A DNA stretch of 64,000 nt from Sphingomonas sp. TREG-RG-20F-R18-01 (GCF_022662475.1 NZ_JAKNQQ010000001.1:558001-622000), one strand, 5' to 3'. Positions 23,374 to 33,986 are shown, numbered from the stretch's first letter. Translations and numbers: made by a program. Notes: generated by a model from the letters alone, not told the origin.

Positions 23374-26300
23374 TCAGAAATCCTTTTTGTAGCGCACCGT
23401 GACATTCGACCCGCCGAACGACCCGGCTTGGGACAACACGCTCAACGCCTTGGTCAGCGACACCTCGAGCTGCGTCGCGGTGAACCCGCGCGCATCGGTG
23501 ATGACTTCGACATAGATGTTGTTGGTGATGTACTTACCAGCGGCGAGCGACGTCCCCTGCCCGGTCGCATCGTTCGCACCGAGCACGCGCAGCCGGTCGA
23601 TCCCCGTCGCCGAGCGCAGCTTGCCGAGCGGGTTGAGCCCGCCTCCAGACCCGCGCAGCGAATTGAGCGCGGACGCGAGCTGGATCGCCTGGATCGCCGA
23701 CAGGTTGGTCACCGAGCTGCCGAACAACAGACGGCTGAGCACTTCGTCCTGCGGCAAGGCCGGGGTCGAGGTGAACGCGATCTGCGGCTTCTGCCCGGTG
23801 CCGGTCACGTTGATCGTGACGTCGACATCGCTCGTCGTCGTGGTCGCGCTGATGTTGATCTCGGGGTCCGACAACGGTCCGCCGTTGAAGCGGATGTCGC
23901 CCTTGGTCACCTCGAACCGCTTGCCCGAGAAGGAATAGGTCCCGCGCACCAGTTGCAGCCGCCCGAGCACCAGCGGTGCCGCCGACGTGCCCGCGACGCG
24001 CATGTCCATCTCCCACTCCGACTCGAGCCCCATGCCCGAGACGAACAGCTGGTTATCCGCGCGGATCCGGATATCGAGCTTGAACAGCCCGACCGGGGGT
24101 TCCGCCGGTGCCGTATTCGCCGCCTTGACCAGATCGCTCTTGCGGCGGACGCCGGTCAGTTCGGGCACTTCGGCCTGGCCCTGACGGATGATCTCGTAGC
24201 GCGCATTCGGGATGCGGATATCGCCCTTGATCAGCCCGCCATTCGCCTTCGAGTTGGTGATCGCGATCGTCCCCGTCGCGGTCGCCCCAAGCGCATCGCT
24301 TCGCGCCAGCCGCGCATTGTTAAGTGTCGCCTGGATATTGATCGGGAAGCCCGACGCGGCCGCGAAACCGACCGACCCCTGCGCCTGGACCGTCCCCTCG
24401 CCCGCGCGCGCCGACAGCTGCGTGATCTCGAGCCGGTCGTTGGTGAACCGTCCCGCGATCTTCATCTGGCTGATGCGCGTGCCATAGACTTCATTGTCAT
24501 AGGTCAGCGAGTCCGCGCGGATGACGCCGTTGAGCTGCGGGGCATCGACGCGACCACCGAAGTCGGCGGCGATCGCGATTGGCCCCGACAATTGCTGGCG
24601 GCTGAGCCCGGCGAGCGAGAACAGCACGCCCGACGGGCCGTTATAACGGATCCCGCCCGACAAGGGTGCCGCCATCAGCCGCGTCGTCCAGTTCGCCCCC
24701 GCACCCAGCGGGCGGAGCGTCGCGATCATCCGTCCGACCGTCGTCCCGCCGCGCTGGACGAGCGCACGTGCTTCGCCGCCCGCGTCGGTCAGCCCGATCT
24801 GGCCGACGACGTCGACCGGATCGGAGACGCTGGCAAGGCTCGACCGCGTGAAGTTGGCAATGCGGAACTGGCCAGCAATCTTCGGCACCGAAGCCCCACG
24901 CGGTTGCGCATAGTCGATCGACCCCGTCGCCGCGCCGCCGAGCCCGAGGTTGGGCACCAGCGCGTTCGCAACCGACAGGTCGAGCTTGTCGAGCCGCAGC
25001 TGCGCCGAAAGCCCCGAGCCATAGACCGCCGCGACCCGCGCCGAGCCATTGTCGAAGTCGATCCGCGTCGGCTGGAGCCGATAGGTCGAACCCTCGATAT
25101 CGATCCGCGCCGGGTTGGCAGTGCGGAAGCCGATACCGTTGGCCTGCCCCTGCAGCGCCGCCAGCCACTGCTTCGGGCTGAGGCGTGCATTGGCCGCCAA
25201 TCGGAACGGGACGCCGTTCGAGCCGGTAGCGAGCAATTGCGCGGTGCCCGAACCCCCGACGTAATTCACCTTGGCGCGGGCCGCAGAAATCACCGTCGGG
25301 CCATAGCGCAAGTCGGCGACCTGCGCGTCCGCGACGACTTGCGGCGTCGGGGTCAGGATCGCGCGGGCGTTGACCAGCGCGCGACCGATCGTGAAGTCGA
25401 CCAGCCCCGGAATCTTGGCGTTGCTCGCACGCGCGGCGACATCGACCCGCTGGAACTTGCCCTGCGCGCCGAGCAAGGCCGCCCCGCTGATGCCCGATCC
25501 GGCGAACGTCACCCGCCCGCCGAACGGACCGGCGGCGAGCTGCTGGACGCGCCCCTTGAAGTCGATCCCGGCAAAGCGCGCATTACGGATGTCGACCGTC
25601 AGCGGTGCCGCGGGCACGACGTTGAGGTCGGCGGTGAACGGCCCGTAATTGGTCCCGCCCTTGGCGAGGATCAGATACGACGTTCCCGTGCCGCGCACGC
25701 GTGCCTCGAGATTGACGAGACCGATGCCCACGCCCGGACGCGGCGCCCGCAGCAGCACGACCGGCTTGGTCGCAGTACCCGTGACCCGCGCGAACAGCGG
25801 GCCATATTGAGTGGAATAGGCATCCGCATCGACCGCGAGCGGTCCCTTCGGATCGTACCGCCCCTGCCCGCGCGTGACACGGAATTGGGGCGCGTTGAGC
25901 CGCAGGTTGCGGAAGGTGATGATCCCGTTCGGATCATAGCCGACGTCCGCGGTCACCGCGGCGTTGCCGCCGAGGAAGGTGCGCGCGCCTTCGTTGAAGA
26001 TCTGCGAGGTCCGCGCCGCGACATGCGCGGTGATCCCGAACCCGCCGGGCATCGTAACGAGCTTGGCGTCGGTCTTGACGCTGACGATCCCGAAGCTCTC
26101 GACCCGGTAATCGTTGACCCTGCCGTTGAGCGCGGCGCGGTACATGCCGGTCGCCAGGTCGGCGACGATCAGCGCGGTCGCGTCGATCTTGCGCGATCGG
26201 ATCTTGAGATTGTCCGACAGCACCTTGCCGTTGGCGATCGCGAAGCTGCCGTTGATCGCGACATTGTCGAGCAGGCCACCCGCCGCCGCGTTGAGCCCGG

Positions 26301-27621
26301 TGACCCGCGCGGCACGTGCCGCGACCGGGATCACGATGTGATCCGCGTTCACGCGCGCAAGGCCCGAGGCGTAGAGCTGCTGGACGCGGGTTTCGCCGAA
26401 TCCAAGCACGCCTGCGCTGACCACGTAATTGACCGTAGGTGTCGCGAACTTGCCGTCGAGCACGACGCGCGCGGTCACGTCGCGCCCGTTGAGGTTGGGG
26501 AGAATCGCGCCGGGAGTCAGCAATTTCGCATCGACCGCGAACTGGCTGAAGGCACTCTGCGCGAGATCGATCAGACCCTTGGCGTTGACTGCCATCGCAT
26601 CCGACTTGAGCGCGATGACCGTATCGACCTTGCGCGCGTTGAGCCGCGCGTCGATCGACACGTCGAGCGAGGGCGCGGTGAGGCGCGCGATCGGGTTGGT
26701 CGGGGTCGCCTTGTCCTTGGGCGCGCCACCGGGATAAAGCCCCGGGTTGGTCTTGCCGCGGATCTGGAAGAAGCCGTTGTGCGCCTGCAGGTCGAGGTCG
26801 GCGAACTGCGCGCCGCCGAGCGACCCGCTCGCCTTGCCGGTCCACGCCTTCCAGCCGCCCTTGCCACCGATCGTGAAGTCGAGCGGCGCCTTGAGCCCGC
26901 TCATTTCCGCGACCACGCCGCGTGCTGGCGCGGTGATCCGTGCGTCGATCCCGAGCCGGTCCGAATCAGGCACCGCATCGAGCCGCAGCCGCAGCTTGTC
27001 GCCACCCGCAATGCCGGGGCCGGTCAGCGCATCGACGTCCGCAGTGATCTGCGCGCGCTTGTCCGCAATATGCGTCGCGCCGTCGATCCTGATGATATGC
27101 GGCGAGCCCATCACGGCCTTGGCGAGCACCATCCGATTGACGGTCAGGCGACCGATATCGATGTCGAGATCGGGGAGGATCGGTGCGTTGGGATCGGTCG
27201 GGGTCGGCTTGAACGCGGGCGAGCGCGTCATCGTGATGAGGTTCGCCTGCGCCGACAGGACGTTGATATGGTTGCGGACGTAGTCGAACGGCTTCCAGTC
27301 GACCGCGATCCGTGGCGATGACAGGAACACGCCCTGCGGATCGCTGACCCGCACGTCGTTGAGCACCATCTTGCCGTAGATCGAACCTTCGATCCGCCCG
27401 ACGCGGATGTTGAGCCCGCCTGCGGTCTTATAGTCCCCGATGAAATTGGCGATGACGCGCCGCCCCGGCGCGGTATCGAGCCCGGCGACGATCCCCATCG
27501 CGAGCAACCCGAGCACGCCGAGCGTGATCGAAACCCACTTGAAGATCCGCTGCCAGAGCGGGCGCCGCGCGATGACGACGGTTTCCGGCGCCGCCGAAGG
27601 GCCGGTTTCTACTTCCGCCAT
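23374..27621 (-). CDS. tamB: Translocation and assembly module inner-membrane protein TamB
   Basis: A 1415-residue protein with a cytosolic N-tail, one membrane helix (ITLGVLGLLAMGIVAGLDT) ending in PGRR, a very long periplasmic beta-rich taco-shaped repeat region, and the C-terminal DUF490/TamB domain (FEVTKGDIRFNGGPLSDPEI ... LPQDEVLSRLLFG) ending in a beta strand, VTVRYKKDF. It spans the periplasm and works with TamA in outer-membrane protein assembly and phospholipid transport. Its ATG overlaps the tamA stop by one base. The length is usual for the family. Confidence 0.95.
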   Translation of the reverse strand: MAEVETGPSAAPETVVIARRPLWQRIFKWVSITLGVLGLLAMGIVAGLDTAPGRRVIANFIGDYKTAGGLNIRVGRIEGSIYGKMVLNDVRVSDPQGVFLSSPRIAVDWKPFDYVRNHINVLSAQANLITMTRSPAFKPTPTDPNAPILPDLDIDIGRLTVNRMVLAKAVMGSPHIIRIDGATHIADKRAQITADVDALTGPGIAGGDKLRLRLDAVPDSDRLGIDARITAPARGVVAEMSGLKAPLDFTIGGKGGWKAWTGKASGSLGGAQFADLDLQAHNGFFQIRGKTNPGLYPGGAPKDKATPTNPIARLTAPSLDVSIDARLNARKVDTVIALKSDAMAVNAKGLIDLAQSAFSQFAVDAKLLTPGAILPNLNGRDVTARVVLDGKFATPTVNYVVSAGVLGFGETRVQQLYASGLARVNADHIVIPVAARAARVTGLNAAAGGLLDNVAINGSFAIANGKVLSDNLKIRSRKIDATALIVADLATGMYRAALNGRVNDYRVESFGIVSVKTDAKLVTMPGGFGITAHVAARTSQIFNEGARTFLGGNAAVTADVGYDPNGIITFRNLRLNAPQFRVTRGQGRYDPKGPLAVDADAYSTQYGPLFARVTGTATKPVVLLRAPRPGVGIGLVNLEARVRGTGTSYLILAKGGTNYGPFTADLNVVPAAPLTVDIRNARFAGIDFKGRVQQLAAGPFGGRVTFAGSGISGAALLGAQGKFQRVDVAARASNAKIPGLVDFTIGRALVNARAILTPTPQVVADAQVADLRYGPTVISAARAKVNYVGGSGTAQLLATGSNGVPFRLAANARLSPKQWLAALQGQANGIGFRTANPARIDIEGSTYRLQPTRIDFDNGSARVAAVYGSGLSAQLRLDKLDLSVANALVPNLGLGGAATGSIDYAQPRGASVPKIAGQFRIANFTRSSLASVSDPVDVVGQIGLTDAGGEARALVQRGGTTVGRMIATLRPLGAGANWTTRLMAAPLSGGIRYNGPSGVLFSLAGLSRQQLSGPIAIAADFGGRVDAPQLNGVIRADSLTYDNEVYGTRISQMKIAGRFTNDRLEITQLSARAGEGTVQAQGSVGFAAASGFPINIQATLNNARLARSDALGATATGTIAITNSKANGGLIKGDIRIPNARYEIIRQGQAEVPELTGVRRKSDLVKAANTAPAEPPVGLFKLDIRIRADNQLFVSGMGLESEWEMDMRVAGTSAAPLVLGRLQLVRGTYSFSGKRFEVTKGDIRFNGGPLSDPEINISATTTTSDVDVTINVTGTGQKPQIAFTSTPALPQDEVLSRLLFGSSVTNLSAIQAIQLASALNSLRGSGGGLNPLGKLRSATGIDRLRVLGANDATGQGTSLAAGKYITNNIYVEVITDARGFTATQLEVSLTKALSVLSQAGSFGGSNVTVRYKKDF

Positions 27622-29744
27622 CAGAAGGCCTGTCCGATCGAGATATAGAGCGCGACCTTGCCGTCGCCCTTACGGGGGTTGAGCGGGGTTGCGACGTCGA
27701 CGCGCAACGGCCCGAAATTGGTATAGAAACGCCCGCCGATGCCAGCGCCGAAGCGCAGGTCGGAGCCCTTGGGGAGCACGCTGGTGTAAGCGTTGCCGCC
27801 GTCGATGAACGGCACGATCCCGTAATTGCCGAAGCGATAGCGCGCCTCGAGCGCGAACTCGTTCAAGCTGCGCCCGCCGACCGGATTGCCCTGCGGATCG
27901 AGCGGCCCGAGCCGCTGATAGCCATAGCCGCGCACCGACCCGCCGCCGCCGCCATAATAGCGCCGCGACGGCGCGAGGTCGTCGCGCTCGATCCCGGCGA
28001 TCGCGCCCGCACGGAGGCGACCCGCGATGACGAATTTCTCGCCGACCGGATAGTAGGCACTCGCCTCGATCAGCGTGCGCGCATAGGGGCTGATCGCGCC
28101 GCGCACCGACGTCTCGGGGCTGAGGCTCAATTTGAGGCGATAGCCCTTGGTCGGGTTGAGCAGGCTGTCCGACCGGTCGAACTGGACCTGCCCCGGCAGC
28201 GCCGCGATGAAATAGGTCGCACGCCGCCGATCGCCGCGCGCGAAGTCATAGACGCTCTCGTTCGTGCCGACGACTTCGAAGCCGTAGGCGTAGGTGAACT
28301 TCTTCTGCCACAGTGGCGTGGAGTCATAGGAAATCCGGCCCGACAGGGTCGCGGTGAAGGCGTTGAACGCGTCGTAATTGGTGTGGTCGACCGCCGCGGT
28401 CAGCGTGACCGTGCGATCGCGCTTGCCCGCGTTCGAGCGGCGGAAGGTGCCGCTCAGTCCCTGCTCCTGCGTGCCGCCGACCGCGGTCGCGATCAGCGCG
28501 CCCTCGGGCGACCACAGGTTGCGGTGCGTGAACGAACCTTCGACCCGCGCGCCCTGCCCGGTGCTGTACCCACCGCTGACCGCGAGCGAGCGATATTTGC
28601 CGCGCTCCTGCTCGACCAGCAGGTTGACCTGCTCGGTCCCGTCGGGGTTGATGTTACCGGTCGGCTTCGGCTCGACCGACACGGTCGAGAACAGCCCCGT
28701 CGCGACCAGCGCCGCGCGCAGATCGTCCACCTTGCGGTTGTCGTACAGTTCGCCCGCCTTGAAGCGTTGCAACACGCGGACATGGTCGGCCCCGAACGCC
28801 AGCCGTCCCTCGGTCGTGACGGTCCCGAACGACGACCGCGCGCCAACCTCGACCGGCAGCGTATAGTCGCCGGTGCCCGCCAGATCGTCGAGCAGGATGT
28901 CGCGATCGCCGACCTTTGCGAAGGGGTATCCGTTCTGCGGCAGCGTCAGCGCGACGTTGGCTTCCGCGCCCTGGATGCGCACCGCCTCGATCGGCTCGCC
29001 GACCTTGAGCGGGAGCGCATCGCGGATCAGCGTCGGCGGAATCGTCGGGTTCGCCTTCACCACGATCGTGCCGAGCTTGTACTGCTTGCCCGGGGTCGCC
29101 GAGACGATCGCCTTGACCCGGGTCTTGTCGTTGGGAACGGTCTCGATCGTCGAAACGGCGGTCCCGTCATAATAGCCTAGGCTCTTCATCAGCCGGATCG
29201 CAAGCTGCTCGTCCTCGCGCCCGCGCGCTGCGATGACGGTGCCGTTGGGGGCCTTGCCCTTCCCGCCCTTCAGAGCGGACAGGCCGTTGAACTGCGCGGT
29301 CAGCTTGAGCGGATCGAGCCCGCGGATCACGGTCTCGTAGCGAATCTCCGGCGCCTTCTCGTCCTTGACCGCGACGTCGACCAGCGGGGCCGTGTCGAAA
29401 CTCGCGAGCGGGGGAAGCGGCTGGTTGAGGTCGGCGGGGATCGTCGGCGCGGGCGTCGTGGCGACGGGGACGCCGGTCACCGCAGGCGGCGTCGGCTGCG
29501 GCGCAACCGGAACGCCGGTCGTCGTCACCGGTACCGGGATCATCGGTTCTAGCGGCGCATTGATGTCGTTGCTGAGCGGCGGAAGCGCCTTGTCGAACTC
29601 GGGATCGGAAACAATCGGCGGCTCGGTGGTTTGGCCGATACCCTGCGCAGCACCAGACGCTGCGGGCACCACGATGGGGGGTGCCTGCTGGAGACTTGCA
29701 ACCGCGATGGCGAGAAGCCCGCTCGAATACGCCAAAGAAATCAA
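27621..29744 (-). CDS. tamA: Autotransporter assembly factor TamA (BamA/Omp85 superfamily)
   Basis: A 707-residue Omp85 protein. After a signal-like N-terminus (MISLAYSSGLLAIAVASL) lies a proline/valine/threonine-rich spacer of about 110 residues, then POTRA domains (ALKGGKGKAPNGTVI; KLGTIVVKANPTIP; GTVTTEGRLAFG) and a 16-strand barrel with RYYGGGGGSVRGY (the loop-6 RGY motif) and a C-terminal LYISIGQAF. It is the outer-membrane partner of TamB and directly precedes it. The long low-complexity spacer is a sphingomonad-type feature. Confidence 0.94.
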   Translation of the reverse strand: MISLAYSSGLLAIAVASLQQAPPIVVPAASGAAQGIGQTTEPPIVSDPEFDKALPPLSNDINAPLEPMIPVPVTTTGVPVAPQPTPPAVTGVPVATTPAPTIPADLNQPLPPLASFDTAPLVDVAVKDEKAPEIRYETVIRGLDPLKLTAQFNGLSALKGGKGKAPNGTVIAARGREDEQLAIRLMKSLGYYDGTAVSTIETVPNDKTRVKAIVSATPGKQYKLGTIVVKANPTIPPTLIRDALPLKVGEPIEAVRIQGAEANVALTLPQNGYPFAKVGDRDILLDDLAGTGDYTLPVEVGARSSFGTVTTEGRLAFGADHVRVLQRFKAGELYDNRKVDDLRAALVATGLFSTVSVEPKPTGNINPDGTEQVNLLVEQERGKYRSLAVSGGYSTGQGARVEGSFTHRNLWSPEGALIATAVGGTQEQGLSGTFRRSNAGKRDRTVTLTAAVDHTNYDAFNAFTATLSGRISYDSTPLWQKKFTYAYGFEVVGTNESVYDFARGDRRRATYFIAALPGQVQFDRSDSLLNPTKGYRLKLSLSPETSVRGAISPYARTLIEASAYYPVGEKFVIAGRLRAGAIAGIERDDLAPSRRYYGGGGGSVRGYGYQRLGPLDPQGNPVGGRSLNEFALEARYRFGNYGIVPFIDGGNAYTSVLPKGSDLRFGAGIGGRFYTNFGPLRVDVATPLNPRKGDGKVALYISIGQAF

Positions 29745-29839
29745 GAGCTACGCTTCCCCGCTTCACACGGGGGCCGGTTTTTCGGTCCCCCGCTCAGCGT
29801 CCCTAACGCATGAGCGGGAAATGGTTTCCTAGATTCTGC

Positions 29840-31915
29840 TCATTCGGCTTTTACGCGTTGGCGATAGGCGTGCAGCAACGGTTCGGTATAGCCGTTCGGC
29901 TGATCGATCCCCTCGAACACGAGCGCGCGTGCCGCCTGCAGCGCGACGCTGTCGGGATTGCTCGCCATTGGCCGATAGAGCGGATCGCCGGCATTCTGCG
30001 CATCGACCTTCGCCGCCATCCGCTCGAACGCGGCATCGACCTCCGCGCGCGTGGCGACGCCGTGGAGCAGCCAGTTGGCGATATGCTGCGACGAAATCCG
30101 CAGGGTCGCACGGTCCTCCATCAGCCCGATATCGTGGATGTCGGGAACCTTGGAGCACCCAACCCCCTGATCGATCCAGCGCACGACATAGCCGAGGATG
30201 CCCTGCGCATTGTTGTCGAGTTCGGCGCGAATTTCCTCGGGCGTCCAGTTGCGCCCCTGTGCCGCGACCGGCACGCGCAGCAGCGACGCGAGCGGTGGCA
30301 CGCTCTCACGCGCGATCGCCTTCTGCCGGGCGAACACGTCGACCTTGTGATAATGCATCGCATGCAGCGTCGCCGCGGTCGGCGACGGGACCCAGGCGGT
30401 GTTCGCGCCGGCGGTCGGGTGGCCGATCTTCTGCTCCATCATGTCCGCCATCCGGTCGGGCGCGGCCCACATGCCCTTGCCGATCTGCGCCCGGCCAGAC
30501 AGCCCGGCGGCGAGGCCGATGCGGACGTTGCGATCCTCATAAGCCTTGATCCAGTCGCTCCCTTTCATCTCGGCCTTAAGGATCATCGGCCCGGCGCGCA
30601 TCGCGGTGTGCATCTCGTCGCCGGTCCGATCGAGGAAGCCGGTGTTGATGAAGACGATCCGGTCCTTCACCGCCGCGATGCAGGCTGCGAGATTGGCCGA
30701 GGTGCGGCGCTCCTCGTCCATCACGCCGACCTTGACCGTATGCCGCTCGATCCCGAGCAGATCCTCGACCGCATCGAACAGGCGGTCGGTGAAAGCGCAT
30801 TCCTCGGGCCCGTGCATCTTGGGCTTCACGATATAGACCGAGCCTGCCCGGCTGTTGCGATAGGGGCCCAGCCCGCGCAAATCGTACAGCGCGATCGTGC
30901 TGGTGACGATCGCATCGAGGATCCCTTCGGGTGCCTCGCTGCTATCGGGCAGCTTGATCGCAGGCGTCGTCATCAGATGCCCGACGTTGCGGACGAACAA
31001 CAGGCTCCGCCCCGGCAGCGTCAGCCCGTCGTCATAGACGCGGTCGGGGTTGAGCCGGCGCGTGATCGTCCTGCCGCCCTTGTCGAACGCCTCCTCCAGA
31101 TCGCCGCGCAGCAGCCCGAGCCAATTGGCATAGGCCGCGACCTTGTCCTCGGCATCGACCGCCGCGACCGAATCCTCGAGGTCGCAGATCGTGGTCAGTG
31201 CGGATTCGAGGATGACGTCGGCGATCCCCGACGGATCGTCGCGACCGATCGGATGGTCGCGGTCGACCACCACCTCGATATGCAGACCGTTGTTGACGAA
31301 CAGCCACGAGGCACCCTTGCGCCCGACCAGTTGCTCGGGGTGGCGCAGGTCCGGTTCGTCGCCGCGGAGTTCGTCCCAGCAGCCCGTCGTCAGCGGAACC
31401 GCATCGTCAAGGAACGCCTTCGCCGCCTCGACCACCTGCTTGCCGCGCACGGGATCGTATCCCCCGGGGACTGCCATGCCGGGAAGTGCATCGGTGCCGT
31501 AATAGGCGTCGTACAGGCTCCCCCAGCGGGCGTTGGCGGCGTTGAGCAGGAAGCGCGCGTTGAGGATCGGGACGACGAGCTGCGGTCCGGCCATCGTCGC
31601 GACTTCGGCGTCGACGTTGGTCGTGCCGATCGTGAAGGCGGCAGGTTCGGGAACTAGATAGCCGATCTCGCGCAGGAACGGCTCGTCGACCGCCTCCCCC
31701 GAACCATAACGCGCGTCGATCTGCGCCTGGAGCGAGTCGCGGGTCGCGAGCAAAGCGCGGTTCTCGGGCGCGAACCGGGCGTAGATGTCCGCGACGCCCT
31801 GCCACCAGCCCTCTGCCGCTACGTCGAGGCCGGGAAGCACGCGCGCCTCGAGAAAGGCGGCGAGCGGGGCGGCGACCGACAGACCGGCGCGGTCGAGCAT
31901 TTCAGGCATCAACAT
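29840..31915 (-). CDS. glcB: Malate synthase G
   Basis: A 691-residue monomeric malate synthase that condenses glyoxylate with acetyl-CoA in the glyoxylate shunt. Diagnostic blocks are [38 protein letters not shown] (acidic metal ligands), [33 protein letters not shown] and [16 protein letters not shown] (active-site Arg and Glu region). The length and single-chain form match isoform G rather than A. It stands alone, next to a MarR gene on the same strand. Confidence 0.97.
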   Translation of the reverse strand: MLMPEMLDRAGLSVAAPLAAFLEARVLPGLDVAAEGWWQGVADIYARFAPENRALLATRDSLQAQIDARYGSGEAVDEPFLREIGYLVPEPAAFTIGTTNVDAEVATMAGPQLVVPILNARFLLNAANARWGSLYDAYYGTDALPGMAVPGGYDPVRGKQVVEAAKAFLDDAVPLTTGCWDELRGDEPDLRHPEQLVGRKGASWLFVNNGLHIEVVVDRDHPIGRDDPSGIADVILESALTTICDLEDSVAAVDAEDKVAAYANWLGLLRGDLEEAFDKGGRTITRRLNPDRVYDDGLTLPGRSLLFVRNVGHLMTTPAIKLPDSSEAPEGILDAIVTSTIALYDLRGLGPYRNSRAGSVYIVKPKMHGPEECAFTDRLFDAVEDLLGIERHTVKVGVMDEERRTSANLAACIAAVKDRIVFINTGFLDRTGDEMHTAMRAGPMILKAEMKGSDWIKAYEDRNVRIGLAAGLSGRAQIGKGMWAAPDRMADMMEQKIGHPTAGANTAWVPSPTAATLHAMHYHKVDVFARQKAIARESVPPLASLLRVPVAAQGRNWTPEEIRAELDNNAQGILGYVVRWIDQGVGCSKVPDIHDIGLMEDRATLRISSQHIANWLLHGVATRAEVDAAFERMAAKVDAQNAGDPLYRPMASNPDSVALQAARALVFEGIDQPNGYTEPLLHAYRQRVKAE

Positions 31916-31983
31916 CCTCCTGGAACCAACGTCTGCCTGGGGAGGGCTTGGGCGACAGGCTTAGGCCAGGCTTGCGGTCCGCT

Positions 31984-32439
31984 TCAAGCGCGTTCGGGGT
32001 CGAACGGCGCGGCCGATGTCTCGAGCCGGTCCAGCATCGCGCGGAAGCTCGCGATTTCAGCCCTGGTGAAGCCGGCGAAGACCTGCGCCTCGAGCTCGAG
32101 CGCCTTTGGGGCGACATTCTCGTAGAGCGTCCGGCCCGCTTCGGTCAGCGACAGCAGGTGCGAGCGCTGGTCGCTGGCGTTCGGGCGGCGCTCGACCAGT
32201 CCGCGTTCGACCAGCGTCGCGGCGGCGCGGCTGACCGTCACCTTGTCCATCCGCGTCGCCAGCCCCAGCGCCTGCTGCGTGGCGCCCTCGCTCTCGGCGA
32301 TGATCGCGACCAGCCGCCATTCGGGGATCCGGAGCCCGAACAACGCCTGATACGTGCTCGCCACCGCCGCCGAGACGCGGTTCGACACGATCGACAGGCG
32401 ATAGGGCAGGAACTGATCGAGCTTGAGCGTTGTCATCAC
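31984..32439 (-). CDS. MarR family transcriptional regulator, likely of tyrosine catabolism
   Basis: A 151-residue winged-helix regulator. The recognition region reads ALGLATRMDKVTVSRAAATL and the wing VERRPNASDQRSHLLSLTEAG, the classical MarR D-x-R-x4-L-T pattern. It is divergent from hpd, with 78 bases between starts that contain a perfect 14-base palindrome, so it most likely controls hpd (and perhaps itself) in response to an aromatic intermediate. The ligand is not visible. Confidence 0.9.
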   Translation of the reverse strand: MMTTLKLDQFLPYRLSIVSNRVSAAVASTYQALFGLRIPEWRLVAIIAESEGATQQALGLATRMDKVTVSRAAATLVERGLVERRPNASDQRSHLLSLTEAGRTLYENVAPKALELEAQVFAGFTRAEIASFRAMLDRLETSAAPFDPERA

Positions 32440-32485
32440 CGCGCAGGGATAAGGGATGGACCGCCCTTGGCAAGGTCGCTATATC

Positions 32486-32499
32486 GTTTCATCTGAAAC
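32486..32499. promoter_or_regulatory. Probable MarR operator upstream of hpd
   Basis: GTTTCA-TC-TGAAAC, 6-base arms with a 2-base spacer, 18 bases before the hpd start and downstream of a TATAT stretch. The position would block transcription of hpd when the divergent MarR protein is bound. Confidence 0.6.
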
Positions 32500-32517
32500 C
32501 ATCTCGGAGCCGATGCG

Positions 32518-33582
32518 ATGACTGCCACCGAAAACCCGATGGGCCTTAACGGCTTCGAATTCGTCGAATTCACCTCGCCCGACCCCGAGGCGATGGCTGA
32601 CCTGTTCGTCAAGATGGGCTTCACCCATGTCGGCAACCATAAGTCGAAGAACGTCCGCCGCTATGCGCAGGGCGACATCAACTTCCTGCTCAACATGGAT
32701 GACGCCGGCCAGGTCGCCGGCTTCCGCGACACGCACGGCCCCTCGGCCAACGCGATGGCGTTCCGTGTCGCCGACGGCGAGGACGCGCTGAAAATGGCGG
32801 TCGAGCGCGGTGCGGTCGCGGTCAAGGGTGCCGTCGGCCCGGACGAGCTCGACCTTCCCGCGATCGAAGGCATCGGCGGCGCGAACCTGTATCTGGTCGA
32901 CGAGAAGTCGCGGATCTACGAGACCGACTTCACCCCGGTCGAGGGGGCTGGCGTCGACGACCACAGCGTCGGGCTCCACACGCTCGACCATCTCACGCAC
33001 AATCTGCAGCGCGGGCGGATGGCGTATTGGGCGGACTATTACGAGCGGATCTTCAACTTCCGCCAGATCCGCTATTTCGACATCGAGGGCCAGTCGACCG
33101 GCCTCTTCTCCAAGGCGATGACAGCGCCCGACGACAAGATCCGGATTCCCTTGAACGAAAGCCAGGACGAGCATTCGCAGATCGAGGAATTCATCAAGGA
33201 CTATAAGGGCGAAGGCATCCAGCATCTCGCCCTCGCGACCGACGACATCTTCAAGACGGTCGACACTTTGCGCGCGAACGGCGTGCGGTTCCAGACGACG
33301 CCGCAGACCTATTTCGACCTGATCGACAAGCGTCTGCCCGGGCACAACCACGACGTCGAGGAAATGCGCAAGCGCGACATTCTGATCGACGGCGCGCCCG
33401 AGACGGGTGGCGGGCTGCTGCTGCAGATCTTCACCGAGAATATGGTCGGGCCGATCTTCTTCGAGATCATTCAGCGCAAGGGCAATGACGGCTTTGGCGA
33501 GGGGAACTTCAAGGCATTGTTCGAGAGCATCGAGCTGGACCAGATCCGGCGGGGCGTGGTGCCGGGGGCGGTTGAGGCTTGA
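32518..33582 (+). CDS. hpd: 4-Hydroxyphenylpyruvate dioxygenase
   Basis: A 354-residue two-domain vicinal oxygen chelate enzyme that turns 4-hydroxyphenylpyruvate into homogentisate. The iron ligands are visible: His in VGLHTLDHLTHN, His in GIQHLALATDDIF and Glu in FFEIIQRKGNDGFGEGNF, the hallmark C-terminal block. The length is typical of bacterial HPPD. It is the second step of tyrosine degradation; hmgA, the next enzyme, follows after a repeat array. Probably regulated by the divergent MarR. Confidence 0.97.
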   Translation: MTATENPMGLNGFEFVEFTSPDPEAMADLFVKMGFTHVGNHKSKNVRRYAQGDINFLLNMDDAGQVAGFRDTHGPSANAMAFRVADGEDALKMAVERGAVAVKGAVGPDELDLPAIEGIGGANLYLVDEKSRIYETDFTPVEGAGVDDHSVGLHTLDHLTHNLQRGRMAYWADYYERIFNFRQIRYFDIEGQSTGLFSKAMTAPDDKIRIPLNESQDEHSQIEEFIKDYKGEGIQHLALATDDIFKTVDTLRANGVRFQTTPQTYFDLIDKRLPGHNHDVEEMRKRDILIDGAPETGGGLLLQIFTENMVGPIFFEIIQRKGNDGFGEGNFKALFESIELDQIRRGVVPGAVEA

Positions 33583-33604
33583 GGCTTAGGTGGGGGGCGG
33601 TGGT

Positions 33605-33955
33605 CTCTGCGAGGCGTCCCCCACCCCAACCCCTCCCCTGAGGGGGAGGGGCTAGAAGAAGAGCGAAACCTAAAAGCCCCTCCCCTTCAGGGGAGGGGTT
33701 TGGGGTGGGGCAGTAACAGGCGCTACCCTCTGCGAGGCCGCCCCCACCCCAACCCCTCCCCTGAAGGGGAGGGGCTAGAAGAAGAGCGAAACCTAAAAGC
33801 CCCTCCCCTTCAGGGGGAGGGGTTTGGGGTGGGGCAGTAACAGGCGCTACCCTCTACGAGGCCGCCCCCACCCCTCCCCTGAAGGGGAGGGGCTAGAAGA
33901 CGAGCGCAACCAAAAGCCCCTCCCCTTCAGGGGAGGGGTTGGGGTGGGGCCGTAA
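33605..33955. repeat. Three tandem copies of a palindromic repeat between hpd and hmgA
   Basis: The gap 33583-33986 is almost filled by three copies of a unit about 123-124 bases long, starting near 33605, 33728 and 33852. Each unit contains CCCCACCCCAACCCCTCCCC, a short spacer with GCTAGAAGA, and the inverse GGGGAGGGGTTTGGGGTGGG, so each can form a large cruciform or RNA stem; inner CCCCTCCCC/GGGGAGGGG pairs nest inside. The third copy is shortened and more diverged. It resembles REP/BIME-type intergenic elements. Confidence 0.9.
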
Positions 33956-33986
33956 CGGGCACCCAAGCCGATAGCTGGAGAGCGAA

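Noticed and set aside
23368..27321. A 1317-codon plus-strand frame
   Set aside because: It is the antisense shadow of tamB, with Arg/Asp-rich low-complexity content caused by high GC.
33605..33955. CRISPR array
   Set aside because: The three units are themselves palindromic and directly adjacent; there are no unique spacers of uniform length and no cas genes.
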